Shown here one piece after another: positions 13,958-26,610 of a DNA stretch of 64,000 nt. The position numbers and the translations under genes are program-made. The notes under the pieces were generated by a model. The model had not been told where the DNA came from, ran no database searches, and worked only from the letters and a program-made list of their open reading frames with translations. Source of the stretch: Taenia hydatigena (lineage: Eukaryota; Platyhelminthes; Cestoda; Cyclophyllidea; Taeniidae); the NCBI GenBank assembly GCA_036345935.2, contig JADWOT020000001.1, positions 31,129,062 to 31,193,061 of the forward strand, written 5' to 3'. How positions within the stretch are numbered: position 1 is the stretch's first letter; each line of letters starts with the position of its first letter.

Positions 13958-16388
13958 TTCACCTCTCCCTACTTAGCGTCATTTGACTCTAATGATGGGA
14001 TGCTGCTCCTACAATGGCGCATCGTTTTCCCAAGTTGACAGGTTCGAGGCATCGCAAGACGTCAAGTGATTTGCACGAAGCCTCTCGTGATGCATCCAGG
14101 CCATCCAAGACGAGGAGGTAAGAACAAATGCATTGGCGGTGTTCGAGTTCTTGCTCATCACAAGCCAAGCTAAGGCACCAATTGACTGGTGGATAGTTTT
14201 GGTCTTGCGTTTGACTGTATTTGAGGGTTTCATTGTCGTGTGTAAGATAATTGCATCAACCTTCCTTTCGCTTAGACGGATTTAGTCTCGAGCAAAATGT
14301 GAATCAAGGGTAAATTTGATGGACACGCAAGTGGTAACTGCAGTCGCAGAGTGCTATTGCTGCAAAGCATCAACATGCATTGGCATTCTGTAATTAATCT
14401 GCTGACTGGAAGCAGTTGAGGAGGAGTGGACGCTAACTGGGCAAACACAGACATTCCAATAGTCCTCTCCGAAGGACAGCTGACGTCGCTCTCTGATTGA
14501 TAGATGCTAGAAGGTGGTTTGGTTAATGTTGGACTGAACTAGGATGCGAGATAGGCAGCTGGCTGGCCCATTAAACGATACACCGGCACTGCGACATGCT
14601 GCTCATTAGTTGGTTAGTAGTTATGCGTTGTGTGCAGATGTCTCTCAAAGCACTAAAATTATCTCTTACATTGATCGGTAACTGGTTAGTGCAATTCGTT
14701 TGTTGGTCCGTGATGCAGTTGTTGAGTGGGTTGATGGCCGGAGGAATTTACTGTGGTACAGGTTAGCAGTGCAGGGAAATCTGAAGAGCGTCATGCTTAT
14801 TGCTGCCACCAACCGCTAATGCGATATCTCCATCTCTACCCCCTCCTCCATATCATTGCTGTCTTCTCGCGCCTACTTTTAGTGTTAAAATGCTAACCAG
14901 AAAAATAAAAGGAGACACGGAGAAACTTGGCGAATGTTCTTCTATTTCCTTTTCTTTATTCTCATTTCTCCCCAGCTCCTTACACTATAGCATGATGATA
15001 TGTTTAAATCAACTTTTTGCCATTTTTGAAAGTATCGGGTGAAAGGACTGCGATAAGCATACGTGTTTTTGGGTGGATAGCTGAGTAGATGTGAGGGATT
15101 CAATAGTCACCTCTTTTGCTTGCCTTGCCTACCTATAACCACGGTCACGGTCGGATGATCTGCTGGTGCTCACACCGCGGTTGGCAATATTGACACAAGT
15201 GCTAGTTGACATGCCGAATGGGTCGAGCTTGCTGTTGATGGTATGAAGTAGGTTGCGCAATAGAATAGGTCATTGACCAAGAAGCAGTCTGCACTATTCA
15301 ATTACCCGGCCAATATGAAAGGCAAATCGAGTGCAGAGGACAATTCCAACACACAGTGCATGCTGCAGTGGCGAGGACGGTCACTCTAAAACAGCAGATT
15401 TTGAAGGTGCCTCTTAAGCGAAACCCTAAGTGACCTAATGCGACAGCGTAGTTGAAGGAATCCACTATGGACAAAAGTGGCGCAGAAAGCAAATAAACTG
15501 GTTTCTTTTACGCGTCCTTGCTCGCCATTAACAAGCGTCTTAGCTTTCGTATATTAAGAATCCTGTACTGCGCATATGTATGGCTGAGAAATATCCCATT
15601 TGAGGCCACTCACAGGACTGAAGTAGATTTCTCCAAGCCATATGTTGAAGGGGATATTTCGTGTGTTTTTGATTGGGATCGCAGAAAGAAAGGGAATCGG
15701 GCAATGTCAGAGTTGGCCACGACGCAATCTATTTAAATGGCTGGCCAGGTGGTTAATAGGGAAACTAGTAGCTATAAGCAGGTTTTGTCCCTAACCGGCG
15801 ATTCTGTGTGAGTGGATGGCCAAGTGTGCAGGTTAGCCAGTTGAGCAGCCAGCCATCAACGTGTACCAACATTAGTCCAGTAGCGTCTTAGATCCACGTC
15901 ATTGACTAGTTACTACTTCTCGCACCTGACGAATCAGTGCACCACCAAAAAGTGATGCCATCCGAATTCACACTAAGGACGTCATCATTAATTTTAGCAT
16001 AGCATAGTCACCCCACCACTGTGGTCTTTAGGTTGTTACTGCTGTCGACCTTGGGGTGAAGATATTACATCACCTAGTGCGTTTCGTGTGTTGACTTGCG
16101 GATCAGCAGTCCAATTCGCCTGATGATGGTATTGTCGGGTAGTGAGTTTGTCTGAGCAATGCTTGCCTGCGCTTACCTGCAATGCAGCACAAACCTCATC
16201 AATCTTCTTCATTAATCAAACCAAAAACTAGAAGTGCTTGCTGCCTACTCTCACTCTGCCTGTTTTGAGAGAATGCAAGGCCAGACTGCCTGCATGTTAA
16301 TAGATTGTCTGGAGGAAGTGAGAGAACAAAGGACCAAAACGTAAGGATTTCGGTTTATCAAAGTCACATTAATTTTCAAATGAGGCCA
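13958..16388 (-). repeat. Large inverted repeat, right arm (family E)
   Basis: This is the reverse complement of 9240-11670. Differences between arms appear only outside the core, first seen at the pair 9878/15750. Diverged copies in this same orientation occur at 52015-53130, 60775-61250 and from 63690 to the window end. Confidence 0.85.
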
Positions 16389-18330
16389 GTGCCTTTCTTT
16401 GTTCTGCCTTTACAGAAAAAGCGGTTGAAGCGCAAGATGTAGCAAAATCACTGTTTTGAAGCATGCGATCATACAAAAGGGTTAGGAGCTGCGAGTGGTA
16501 AAGAAGCGACTAATAAGGCCACTTGCTCCTCGCTCATTATTGCACCAAAGAAGCTTTAGTGTTGAGTCTGTGACACATTTCAATGGATTCGTTAATTTCT
16601 GTGACTGCATTCGTGCATCCTCTTGCTCTTATCTTCTGCGTAGGTTTTATTCCCTTAAATAGACAGAAGTGAGAGCAGACAAAGAACATCGGTGTTATGA
16701 TGTTAGTTCAGTGAGTGCTTTACTTTCTTAAACGAAGGTGACGACGATTCGGTAGCCCGAGACGTGTTCGTCGAACGTATATAACGCAAACGTGTTGACC
16801 TGACGATGTGGCTACACATCCGTCTCCACTAATGATGCTGTGGTCAGTCTGGCCGTAGAATCTAGCAGTGTTGCAACAGCACCAATCGCATTAACAGTGG
16901 CGATAGAGCAACAGCACCGGTTCTGGATACTGATACCCACCTGCATCCAATCTACTCGTTTTAAGTGAATGAGGACCAAGTAGGGAAAGACGGACTCCGC
17001 ACCTTTACACACCCTTGCGAGTGCTGCCTCGATAAGTTTTGAGACTCGATGAACTTTGTCCTTACAAGCATCCAGTGAAAATCACCGTCTCATATCGATG
17101 CGTACACTTCTTGCATGATTGATGTCATAAGAAGTGTCCTTTCGACCCAAGCGAGTTCTCGTATTCTTCGCGGCCTTAGGGATCCATCGGACACAGAAGA
17201 CGCAAGAGAAAACAAGCATAAAAATCTTTCCCGTCTCACTGCTTATAAGTGAAGAGCTCTCGTGGTTTCGTCTTTAAGAATGCCGTGTGATGCCTGTTTT
17301 AACAACGCCCCAAGCGGCATCGACCACATCACTTGAACGCGAGTTCTCGAAGTAATAAAATGAAAGTATTGCCTAAAAGAGCTGATCGCAATGGATGTGA
17401 AGGTCGTGGATTTCGTCCCTCCTTCTTGATCTTTACCCTCTTGAAACAAGCAGAGTGTGAGCGGTTGGTACACAAAGCCTCATAGAATCCAATCGCTCGA
17501 GTCTGGCGCGCTCGGGTTATTGGGAGCTGCTGCGCACGCAGTTCATTTTCAAATCCTTGTCAGACAAGGCAGTCACATCGCCTCAACGTTCATGCTTCGG
17601 TGACTTTGCGAAGCTGCTATCAAGAGAGGAAATGGTCTGCGCAGCCTTCTTCTGCACATACCGAGGCTGCGCACTAGTGAACTGCTGCTACCTGATAACT
17701 TAATGACATTAGAGGTGCTGCTGCCAATCTAAATTAACTTTGATACTGGTTTTCTTGCCTTATTTTGATGTTTGGCTGCTCGCGCCATTCAAGTGCTAAT
17801 TTTCATTACTCATTTTGGGAAGCATCGAGTAAAGGGGAATGGGATAAGCAACGGTGCTTTGGAGGTGGGTAGGTGAGTATGTGTGAGGGACGCCATAGTA
17901 ACCTGTAGGAGGTGGTCAGGATTAATCAAATAAGTAGGAAAAGGAAGCAGTAATTGATGAGGATAATTTACTAGAATCACCAATATGCACAACAGTTGTC
18001 TGCTCTCAAGTTTACTTCACTTCTTAGCATCAAACCGTCTTCTACCTCTTCCACTAGCCAAATGCCCTCGCACTTGATGACTTCAGACCTCGCATGGAGT
18101 CGTCGGAATAAAGTCTGTGACAAACCAGAAGAAGGCAATGTCCAGCCAGCATAGTCATAGACACCTCTGTAGATATCACACTTGCACGAAGTAAGCGCAA
18201 TGAATGCGATAGTAAAGCCGACTGGATGGTTTCAAGGACGAAGTTAAGCGAGGCCTGATATTCATCGAGGCTGGTAGACGTTGGATTTTGATGCCAACTG
18301 ACCCAAAATAAATTCGGCAACTCGGCAGGT
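16389..18330 (-). repeat. Family A plus C, inverted (right palindrome flank)
   Basis: It is strongly collinear with 56785-58680 in the same orientation, and inverse to 6660-8960. A palindrome GTTCGTCGAAC lies at 16766-16776. The junction with arm E at about 16388 is also where the third E copy (52.0-53.1 kb) ends, which suggests a real element boundary. Confidence 0.65.
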
Positions 18331-19440
18331 GAGATAGAAGTGGATCCAATTATCTTTCACACGACAAGGGAACAATCCAAGTAATTCCCATCGTGAAAGC
18401 AGATTCTTGCCCTCAGTTAATGCTGTTAGTCATACCTGCAACAAGCTCAACGTGCGTCTCTTGTCGGCTCGTCCTGAAGGGTTCAGGTGATTTACGAGAA
18501 GCCTTGAACAAGTCAGCTGATCTCTTGTAGTAGTCCAAAAGCTAGCAGTTGGGGTGAGCAATATGTTGTTGCATAGGTTTTGTGACAAAGCAGCCCTGCG
18601 GTACCCCAAAAGCGAAGCATCGTCATAAGTTTTTGTTTTGGCTAGTAGTCAGTTGGATGGCTATTTGGTTAGTTGATGGACTAGTCAGTCGGTCAACGAT
18701 TTGCGCAATAGCTATGTTCAAAAAGTTGCTTCTTTCCCCACTTGATTGCCTGCGTGACTGGCTAACTGGCTGGCTAGAAGCGTGACAAGTTCACTAGATA
18801 GGCAAAGGAGGCAGGTGTTGAGCCGTTGGTGAATCAGTGCACTAAGTAGCTGCTGATTAACCTGGAGCCACAGTCACACACTTTATAGTCCGTCCGTGAT
18901 CGACTCCACCAACCAATTGGACCGCTGAGCTGAAAGGCAACGAGGGAATCCCGAACGGTGCAGTAATAACTGATTGGGAGCAAAATGGAAATGATTAATT
19001 GAAATTGGTGTTGCACACACGAAAGTTGGCAATAGTGACTTCTTCAAGACTGTATCTGAGCTTTTTAAGGGGAAACGTGAGATGAATGCGTGACTGCGTA
19101 AAATGAGTAGGCAGAAAGGAATATCGTGGGAGTCTTTGCCGTCTCACTGGTCCCTATTGCCACATTATGCCACTAGTTAATAACAGGAGAAGATTGTGCT
19201 CTCATGTCTGGGTGAACGTCGGCCCATCCACTGCTTTGATGGGCTGATGACATCCGATCTCTCTTTACATTTCCGGAGTTTTTGAGAAGGATTTATGGAC
19301 ATTTGACACCAGATTTCAGTCCTTTCTTTGGTTGTCAATAGAGCTGGCTAAAAATACAAAAAAACGCGACTGTTCGAAGGTAGCTTTAGGGATGTTGGAC
19401 AGATTGAAAACAGTACACCTTCTCCTTCAGTTCGGAGCGG
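18331..19440. other. No gene seen; diverged repeat fragments
   Basis: It holds scraps related to family E (18410-18500) and a degenerate run of TGGCT/GTTGA-like words at 18640-18780. The segment at 18553-18615 recurs at 21448-21515. I see no supported coding sequence. Confidence 0.35.
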
Positions 19441-19790
19441 ATGCCAAAGTCTCAAAGACAGGGAGCTAAGTGCTCTCTCCCTCGTGACAGGGTGTGGTCA
19501 ACGAATGCTCTTCAACCTCCTGTGCGAGTGACTGTAATTGCACTCCACTATGGACAGCCAAGTACGCCTCTCAGGTCAGGAGTCGGAGGAAGGCGAATGC
19601 TCAGGCTTGTAGGTCATTTAAGGGCAAAGTTGCACGTACTGGACCAGGTTGTAATGTATAAAGTTGGCGAATGTATACAGCCCCTCTGTAGGTTTGTTGA
19701 AGTTGTCGGAAATCGACAATTTCTCTGCCTCGACGATCGATGTGCAAGCTATACAGTCATTTTAACATTTCGATGACTCGGTGATGATGT
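19441..19790 (+). repeat. Family J repeat with possible ancient coding frame
   Basis: An ATG-initiated frame of 111 codons opens at 19441. Its part reading VVGNRQFLC has counterparts on the minus strand at about 46320 (VVENRQFLC), 32460 (IVAQRQFLC) and 63215 (VVGNRRFLC). The frames differ in length and lie in repeat copies. This may be the remains of a protein once carried by an element, or chance conservation of DNA. No family recognised. Confidence 0.3.
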
Positions 19791-20409
19791 TAGACAACGC
19801 ATTCGTCTGCGGAACTTCTTTCTGCGCCCACCCATCATCCAGGCAGTTCGCTTGTTTGCTTACGTGGGAAGGTAGGTGACTGAAGTAGCTGAACTGTGGG
19901 AAGGAGAGCGCAACAAGACCGGAAAGTCCCTTGCTGAGTGTAGTGCATGTTATGTGGCACACGTAGTTTTGCCCTTTTATTAAAAGAGGAAAAATCTAGA
20001 AATGCTTAAAAGTTGCTTCAAATACTGCAGCTCATCACGAGTAGCAATTGTGGCACCCACACATTCCCCTCTTTAAGAAGTCCAGCTTCCACCGTCCTCC
20101 TTTCTTCTATTCACTCATGAAATCCCGTGATGCCCTAACAAGTCTTTACCAATCAATTCTTTAAAATCAAAACCCATGTTCATAGCTTCCATTTGAGCAT
20201 TTAACAGCATTTGCATTCATGGTACTCATGCTACTCATCTTAATCTCTCTTAAGTATCCGCTGCTCATTTATCGTCTAACCCGTTTGGCCACCCCAAATA
20301 CCACGTTAGCCAACTTTCTTAAACAGTGGTTTCCCAGAGGAATTCAGAGTCGACAGCTCACAGCAGTGAACTTTTTAACAAGCCAGAAGACGGAAAATAT
20401 TCCTTTTAA

Positions 20410-21330
20410 TTATTCCTCTCTGTCTCTTATCTCCCTAGCGGGTCCCGGTGTCACCAAAATTATGAGGACTCTCTTAATTCAGAAAGACACCTCTATGGGT
20501 ATCTCTGACACAAGGTACTGTGACAGTAAAGCTGACTGAATGGTTGTAAAGATGAAGTTGGACGAGGCCTAAAATCCATCGAGGCTGGTAAATGCACCTT
20601 GGAGAAGTCAATTCGATTGATACTTGGCTCATACTTTCTATGAGCATGATTTGCTCATCGCACAGCCAAACGCAAGACCGGAACCTTGTGCCTTAGTGAG
20701 TTGATGCCACAACTTGGCTTGTGGTCAGTAAGACATCGCACATCCCTAAGACATTGGTTCTACCAAGTTACCCCGGAGGGACTGAGCGCATCACAAGAGG
20801 CTTTCTGCAATCCCGTTAATGTCTCGCAGTTGCACAAAGCTGTCGAGTGGGAAAAAAGGATATCTTCTTTTAGACGCTTTGTTCCATCATCGCTTTGAAA
20901 CGTACACTGACATCTACCACCGTGCATACTAACCATAGCCTAATACACTCATTCCCGTCTAACTAGAGGTTTCGAATCCTTTTATTTGACAGTATCACAA
21001 ACGAATGACAAGTTAGTCAACCAATTAACGCGTGGTCTATACCTGAAAGTGTGATTGGGCCACATATTTGACCTGACCTGAAACATTGCAGTTACAATGT
21101 GTGAATACATAACGATACTGTTGGTGGCATTTGAAGAACGCAAGTGAGCTGACACTTGTGCATCTTGACTGGGTAATCGCCCAGTAAAAATGGATTGCAA
21201 AATATTGATAACACACTCTTCTGCAGCTCCTTTCAAACGGTCTTTGGCCCAATTGAGGGAAAGTCATCCTCCATGCTGCGTGGGGCTGCTCCCTCGTACC
21301 CCGTTTCCATCTGCAAGGTCAGAAGCTTAC
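20410..21330 (-). repeat. Family B distal part, inverted copy
   Basis: The reverse complement of 20980-21330 matches 45300-45640, and that of 20410-20710 matches 5700-6000 and 45790-46080. Order and spacing differ between copies, so this is a rearranged fragment. Confidence 0.5.
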
Positions 21331-21339
21331 CGACATCCA

Positions 21340-22734
21340 TAGAAGTGTTTACAATGGAGTTTGAGTGTATCTCTTCCTTCTTAATTCCCGATTACTTACT
21401 CTACTTGTCAAGAGAGCGGGAGTGACCTTACGCTGCTTGGAAGTCATCTTTGGGTGAGCAATACGTTGTTGCATAGGCCTTGTAGCAAGGCAGCCATGCA
21501 GTATGCCAAAAGAGGCACTTTATAATTAAATAGATCTTATTTGGGAGAGAAAGTCTCAGGCAAAGATAAAGCTACCTTGTTTTCTTTGCATCGAGCAGAA
21601 TGCGAACAAGCATTGAGCACTCCATTGGTGATGCGAAGAACTAGTAGGAGTGATGAGGGTTGTGCTGGCTCAGAGAGTACCCAGGAGGTAAGCGACTGCA
21701 CTGGTTTGTTGGCTATTTACTACTAATTATTCCATGAGGCTGTAAGTGATACAGCCTTATGAAGGCCTTAAATCTAGAAGTTAAAGTCTCCTTTCTTCTG
21801 ATACTTCTCTCTTATTGGCGCCACCTGGCCAAATTTACCTCCAGGCGTCTTGGTTGGGGCATCAATGAGACCTGTGAAGCGTGGCGAGCTCCATACCAAC
21901 TTAAAATTAAATCTGTCTGGCCACTAGAGACTCAGGTGTCAGTTCTGCTGTCTTGTCTTTGTTCTGATTAATCGTTGTGATTAGACAAGTGAGAGGTGCT
22001 GCTGCTAGGAGGCCGAGATGCATGCACACACGCAGCTCTGCTGATCAGAACGGATCAGATCAGCCACCACCACAACCACTTCGACGAACACGCTTCTCCA
22101 TATGGAACTGTTGTCAATTCCCTTTGAGACAGAAAGGTAATCGCTTTGCCTGCTCTCACTACTATTTTTGGGCAAGAATGTTGAGTTTGCCATACATTTC
22201 AATGTACCTGTTAGAGGAGAGTAAGCATAAATAACAATCTACTTACTCCGTTTACAAGGGGCGTAAGCCTTACTGCCCATGTAAGCCAGCGTGGCCAAGA
22301 ATAATGCAGTCAGGTCAGAGAAGGACCGAAAAGTCAAATGGCTATGGTGAGATGATGCAAGTCCAGTTAAGTTAGCCTAGCAGGGCAATGCCGGCAGCAT
22401 TATAAATGCGGGTTTTCTTGTTCTTTCGTATGAATTGAGGAATACGGTAGACCTTGTGCCCTGCAACACATCTGATTCGTCTAAATGACAATGATAATTA
22501 GTGATTGGCCTTACTTGTAATTGATTCACACTTAATGCATTTCAGTGACAACTCTCTAGCCATAGGCACCATGGAGAATGAGGATGAGGTTTCTCTTTAA
22601 GGATCTAACGCAGTCTTTGTAGTCCCTGCTTATTTTCGCCTATTAGCTGATAGTGACGTGACGTTAGAAAATGATGCACCTGTGAATCTGGTCTGTGAGG
22701 CCAACTGAGTGGCGTGCGCGCCTCTCCCTACCTT

Positions 22735-22767
<33 letters not shown>

Positions 22768-23140
22768 TGCCTAGTCCCCTTCACGCTACCTCGTTCATCA
22801 CGCCACCAAAGACGGAGAAATTCATTTACATGCACGCACCATACGCGCTTTAAGGAAAGGGTAGTCAAGTGAGGGGAGATGAAAGCCAAAGATTATCTCA
22901 TGCTTCTTGTCCTTCACTCGCTTGGAGCGAGGGCAGCTAAAGCAGATCGCTTAAACTGCGAACATCTTTAAATTTAGTACGATTTACCTTCGTTGTTGAG
23001 AGGTTGCTTGTGTCTAAAGACTCTTTACCCGGCACCATTTGTATCGTCGTCTCCCCAACTATCAGTCCTCTTATGTCAATACACTCAATTCTAAGCTTAT
23101 AGGTTCAGATTTTAGTTTCTGTGCGACGCCGCATTTGAGT
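21340..23140. other. No supported gene; mixed sequence
   Basis: Apart from a segment shared with 18.55 kb (21448-21515) and the trinucleotide tract at 22735, I see no convincing repeat partner or ORF. Short open frames at 21541-21726 and 21759-21971 lack start context and recognisable features. Confidence 0.35.
22735..22766 (+). repeat. (GCA)n microsatellite
   Basis: This is an uninterrupted GCA tract of ten units plus two bases. It directly precedes sequence reading TTCACGCTACCTCGTTCATCA, which resembles a repeated segment at about 63550, so the tract sits at the edge of an interspersed repeat. No open frame translates it as part of a supported protein. Confidence 0.9.
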
Positions 23141-23149
23141 CCTGGTAAT

Positions 23150-23420
23150 CGGCGCCACAAAGAGGGCAGCTTCTCTTCAGGTGGTTGAGTAAAATAGTCC
23201 TCCCAGTTGGACAAAGTGCGGTCAGGGGTTAGCAGTGCTGAAGTTTTTGTCGCTATCTGATTTCATGAATGCCTTGAATGCTGGAGGCGATCGCGCACTC
23301 CAATAGCCATTACCTCCCCCACTTGACGCATTAGTGGTCAGCCCGTGACCTAACCTATGGCTTACCTTTAACAGCGGGGGTGACCCATTTGGCGTCTTGG
23401 GCCGCATTTTGTGTCATCAT
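23150..23420 (+). repeat. Short repeat flanking family D copy 2 (left)
   Basis: It matches 26330-26610 in the same orientation (shared words include GAATGCTGGAG and GTGACCCATTTG). The two therefore flank the D copy at 23785-26310 as direct repeats of roughly 270 bases. Confidence 0.45.
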
Positions 23421-23784
23421 TGTCAGCCTCGGCATGAGGACATCACCACAGACATTTGTACTTGCAATCAGTTGATACCACACCTCCCTCGTTGGCTAGT
23501 GGACCAGTAGGTCGTGCTTGTGGCTACAGGTACTGCCACCATGCCTCACTTCTTACTCACTAATGATTATGCATACCACCGATGTTTACGTCATTACCTT
23601 TTGCCCGATCTGCTTAAGTGTGTGGCAAAGGTTAGGACTTCATGTGGCGGAAAGCTATATTTAAATCAAACTATCGTGCCAAGATGCAAGGAAATGGGGT
23701 GAAGGAAAGGTGGATTTATCAAAGCTTTCCACCACTCCTTTTAGCTCTGAGTTGGCACTTTGTCTAAACCATTCGCTAACGTTG

Positions 23785-26310
23785 ACAAAACGGAAGCCAT
23801 TTCGGCACATCGGCATATTCGCACTACATGCACTTGACGAAGTAGTCCTTGATGTTGGACGAGAAGCTGTCTGCTCTAAATCCACTCGTTTTGGGTTAAC
23901 AAAAGCTGCAAGGTGAACAGATGGAGGAATGGTCCTTTGTGGTCAGAGATCTTCGGGTACGGGCATGAAGGCGTAAACAAAGCAGCAAATCCATAGAAAT
24001 GTGTGACAGGCTCGACTTTCATTCCCTTAGAAAGGGTAGAGTGAGAGCGGTCAACAAGCAGACCTTATTTGTACTGACGCAGATTGATAGACCGATTATC
24101 GTCACACAAAAGAATCCGGACGGTTTTATTTGTCTTTCAATGCCAATTTCACAGACATAGGGCGCATAGATCAGGATGTCAACTTTAGGCAAACACGAAC
24201 TACTGCTGTCACCACGTGAGAGGAATGCAGGTATGCACGCGCCTCGTGTTTTGTGACTAGGCAGTCATCAATTGTGACAAAGGTCGTACATGGTGGTACC
24301 ACATCCCAATAAAGCCACCTCTGAACGAACTGGGTTTTCATAAGGGTAAATGATTGTAGGAGGAGAAGGACCGTCTTGATTCCCTTGTTACGAGTGGACT
24401 GAGGGCAAGAAGCAAGAGCTTTTCATTGGTGAAACAATAAGCAGAGCAGAGCGGCGATAGTTGCGCTGATTCAAAAAAGTACTCTTCTCCACCAAAGGCA
24501 GATGACGACGGTTCCGTGGCATGAAGCGTGTTCGTCGAACACTTCTCGTCTAACATTGAGGACTACTTACTCAAGTATATATATCGCAGATGCGCCGACA
24601 TAATGAAGCGCCTGACGAACTCCCTTTTGCCAAGTGACGCTGCAGTCAATCTGGTCGTTATAATCGGCGGAGAAGCGTGCGTGTAGGCGAATCTTCCACC
24701 CCGCGATAGCAGTCGTACTTCTGTGAGCGTGCATTATTCTCACCACTTAACCTCGTTCACGTCATCAGCGATGGAGAATGTCCTCTGCCTGCACTCAATG
24801 CACTGGTTTGATAGGAGTAAAGTAAAACCAGAAACCAATCATAAATGCTGGTTGGTCAGCTATTTATCGAGCTCGCTTCCTAGTTAATCCTCTCTCTGAC
24901 CGCAACACCAGCATGAAGCAGTTTGGAGGGCGTGTCAATTGTTGTTAATAACAGCATACTGTGGGAGCATTGATTAGTCGCGGGAGGGCGAGTCGTTATG
25001 GGTTCTCGCAATCCCAGCGAACTCTAAGTCTTCCGACGATTGCTCACAGGTCAAGAGCCATTAGTAACCATCAACATGGACTCTTATGTAGGCACCTCCG
25101 CCGCTGTCTGGTTTCCTTGCCAGCTCCCATTCACTTAGTCGCGCCTTGACTCATTCGTTAAATGGGTAGCAGTGGCTGTCTTGAGGCCTATATGCGATGA
25201 GTTCCTCCATTCTAGTTGGGCCAAACCATCTACCTGACCCGTCAACTGCTCAACTGATTAATTCCCATCGCTGCCTACCCCATTAGAGTGTCTACGTTCT
25301 CTGGAGGCGTTGACGCCACCCCTCCAGACCTTGATGTCTTCATGACGAAGATGCCAGCAATGATGTGGCTCATTGCAGATGGGTGGATTAGAATAGATCG
25401 ATGAGTATACCCAAGGAACTGGAAGCTGTTGTAGCGAAACATCAACACAAACGAAGACGATAGTCCCAAGATCTGAGGTAAAATTCTTGCTACCCCTCTA
25501 CTTTGATTATCTTCACAGTGAGAAGTTGTAAATGTAATCAAAGTGAGGGAGGGTAAGAATTTTATATCAGATTTTTGAAACTTTCACTTGCGTTTACGTT
25601 GCTGTTTTACGACAAAAACTCACGTTTTGGCGAAATTGATGGCGCTCGACAATGGGCTCAGATTACGAAGGAGAAGTTGAACCTGCAAATTCCGAGTTGA
25701 TTTCATTGCATCATTTAAGCAGTGCGACGTCCACTTAGGGAGTTCAAAACGCAAAGCAGCTTCCTTTCGAAACGTGAGGATAGCGATGTGGCTGGCTCAT
25801 TGCTCGTAAGAGCAAAGACAAAGACTTGAAATTTGTGTGCGTGGCAGCGAGTTGTCAGGAAGGCGATGTGAGTCGCTGTTGCGAGCATGGATCAAATGTA
25901 ACAAATTCATCGAATGATGCTGTGCTTAATAAAAGCCTTCTTTCAACTCTTAATTAATTTTGAGGTGTAGTTGATAGTCATGTTATGGGAGTGAGTGATA
26001 GGTTGAGGTGGGGAGAGCAAATGGTCAGAGACATGGGAGAAAGTGGGATGACGCGATTTGTAGCTGAAAAGAAGGGAACATGTAGCAACGTGTTTATAGA
26101 TTTGAATTCATAGAATCGCAAGTTGTGGGATCATTACATTCACTAAATTAATGGCCACACGACTTGGTATTACTCCACTAATCATCGTCTTGCTGGCGAC
26201 TTGTCGAGTTTGTTCACGTCGTTGTCGTCTGTTTCAGTGCTAAGATTTGGTTGAATCAAATTTCTGCCATTTAACAATGCTTCTTTTGCTAAATCTAGGC
26301 GTTGGACCGA
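23785..26310 (+). repeat. Family D duplication, copy 2
   Basis: This is the direct counterpart of 2205-4990. It contains the family A palindrome at 24530-24540 with the same downstream order. Several deletions relative to copy 1 explain the shorter length. Frames differ between the copies. Confidence 0.7.
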
Positions 26311-26329
26311 TGAATAGGCGATGCCTTAT

Positions 26330-26610
26330 TTCAATTCACCCTACACTGCTTGATAGCTAGCGATCTGGCCATTTAGTAGGCTGTGAACCGGAGCAATATG
26401 CAGTGTAGAGGATAGCATTGCTGATTTTCCTGTGGGGCACAACCTCTCTTTTAACTTCAACCGGATTTTATGAACGCTTTGAATGCTGGAGACAATCGTA
26501 TGCTCTACTTGGCATTACTTCCTCTACTTGGTGGATTGCTGGCTAACTTGAGACGTAGCCTCCCCTACCCTCACCAACTATTGTGACCCATTTGACACGT
26601 CAAATGGATG
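26330..26610 (+). repeat. Short repeat flanking family D copy 2 (right)
   Basis: This is the direct counterpart of 23150-23420, placed just after the D copy ends. Confidence 0.45.

Noticed and set aside
19225..19260. CTGATGA motif suggesting a hammerhead ribozyme
   Set aside because: The required GAAA strand and closing stems are absent nearby.
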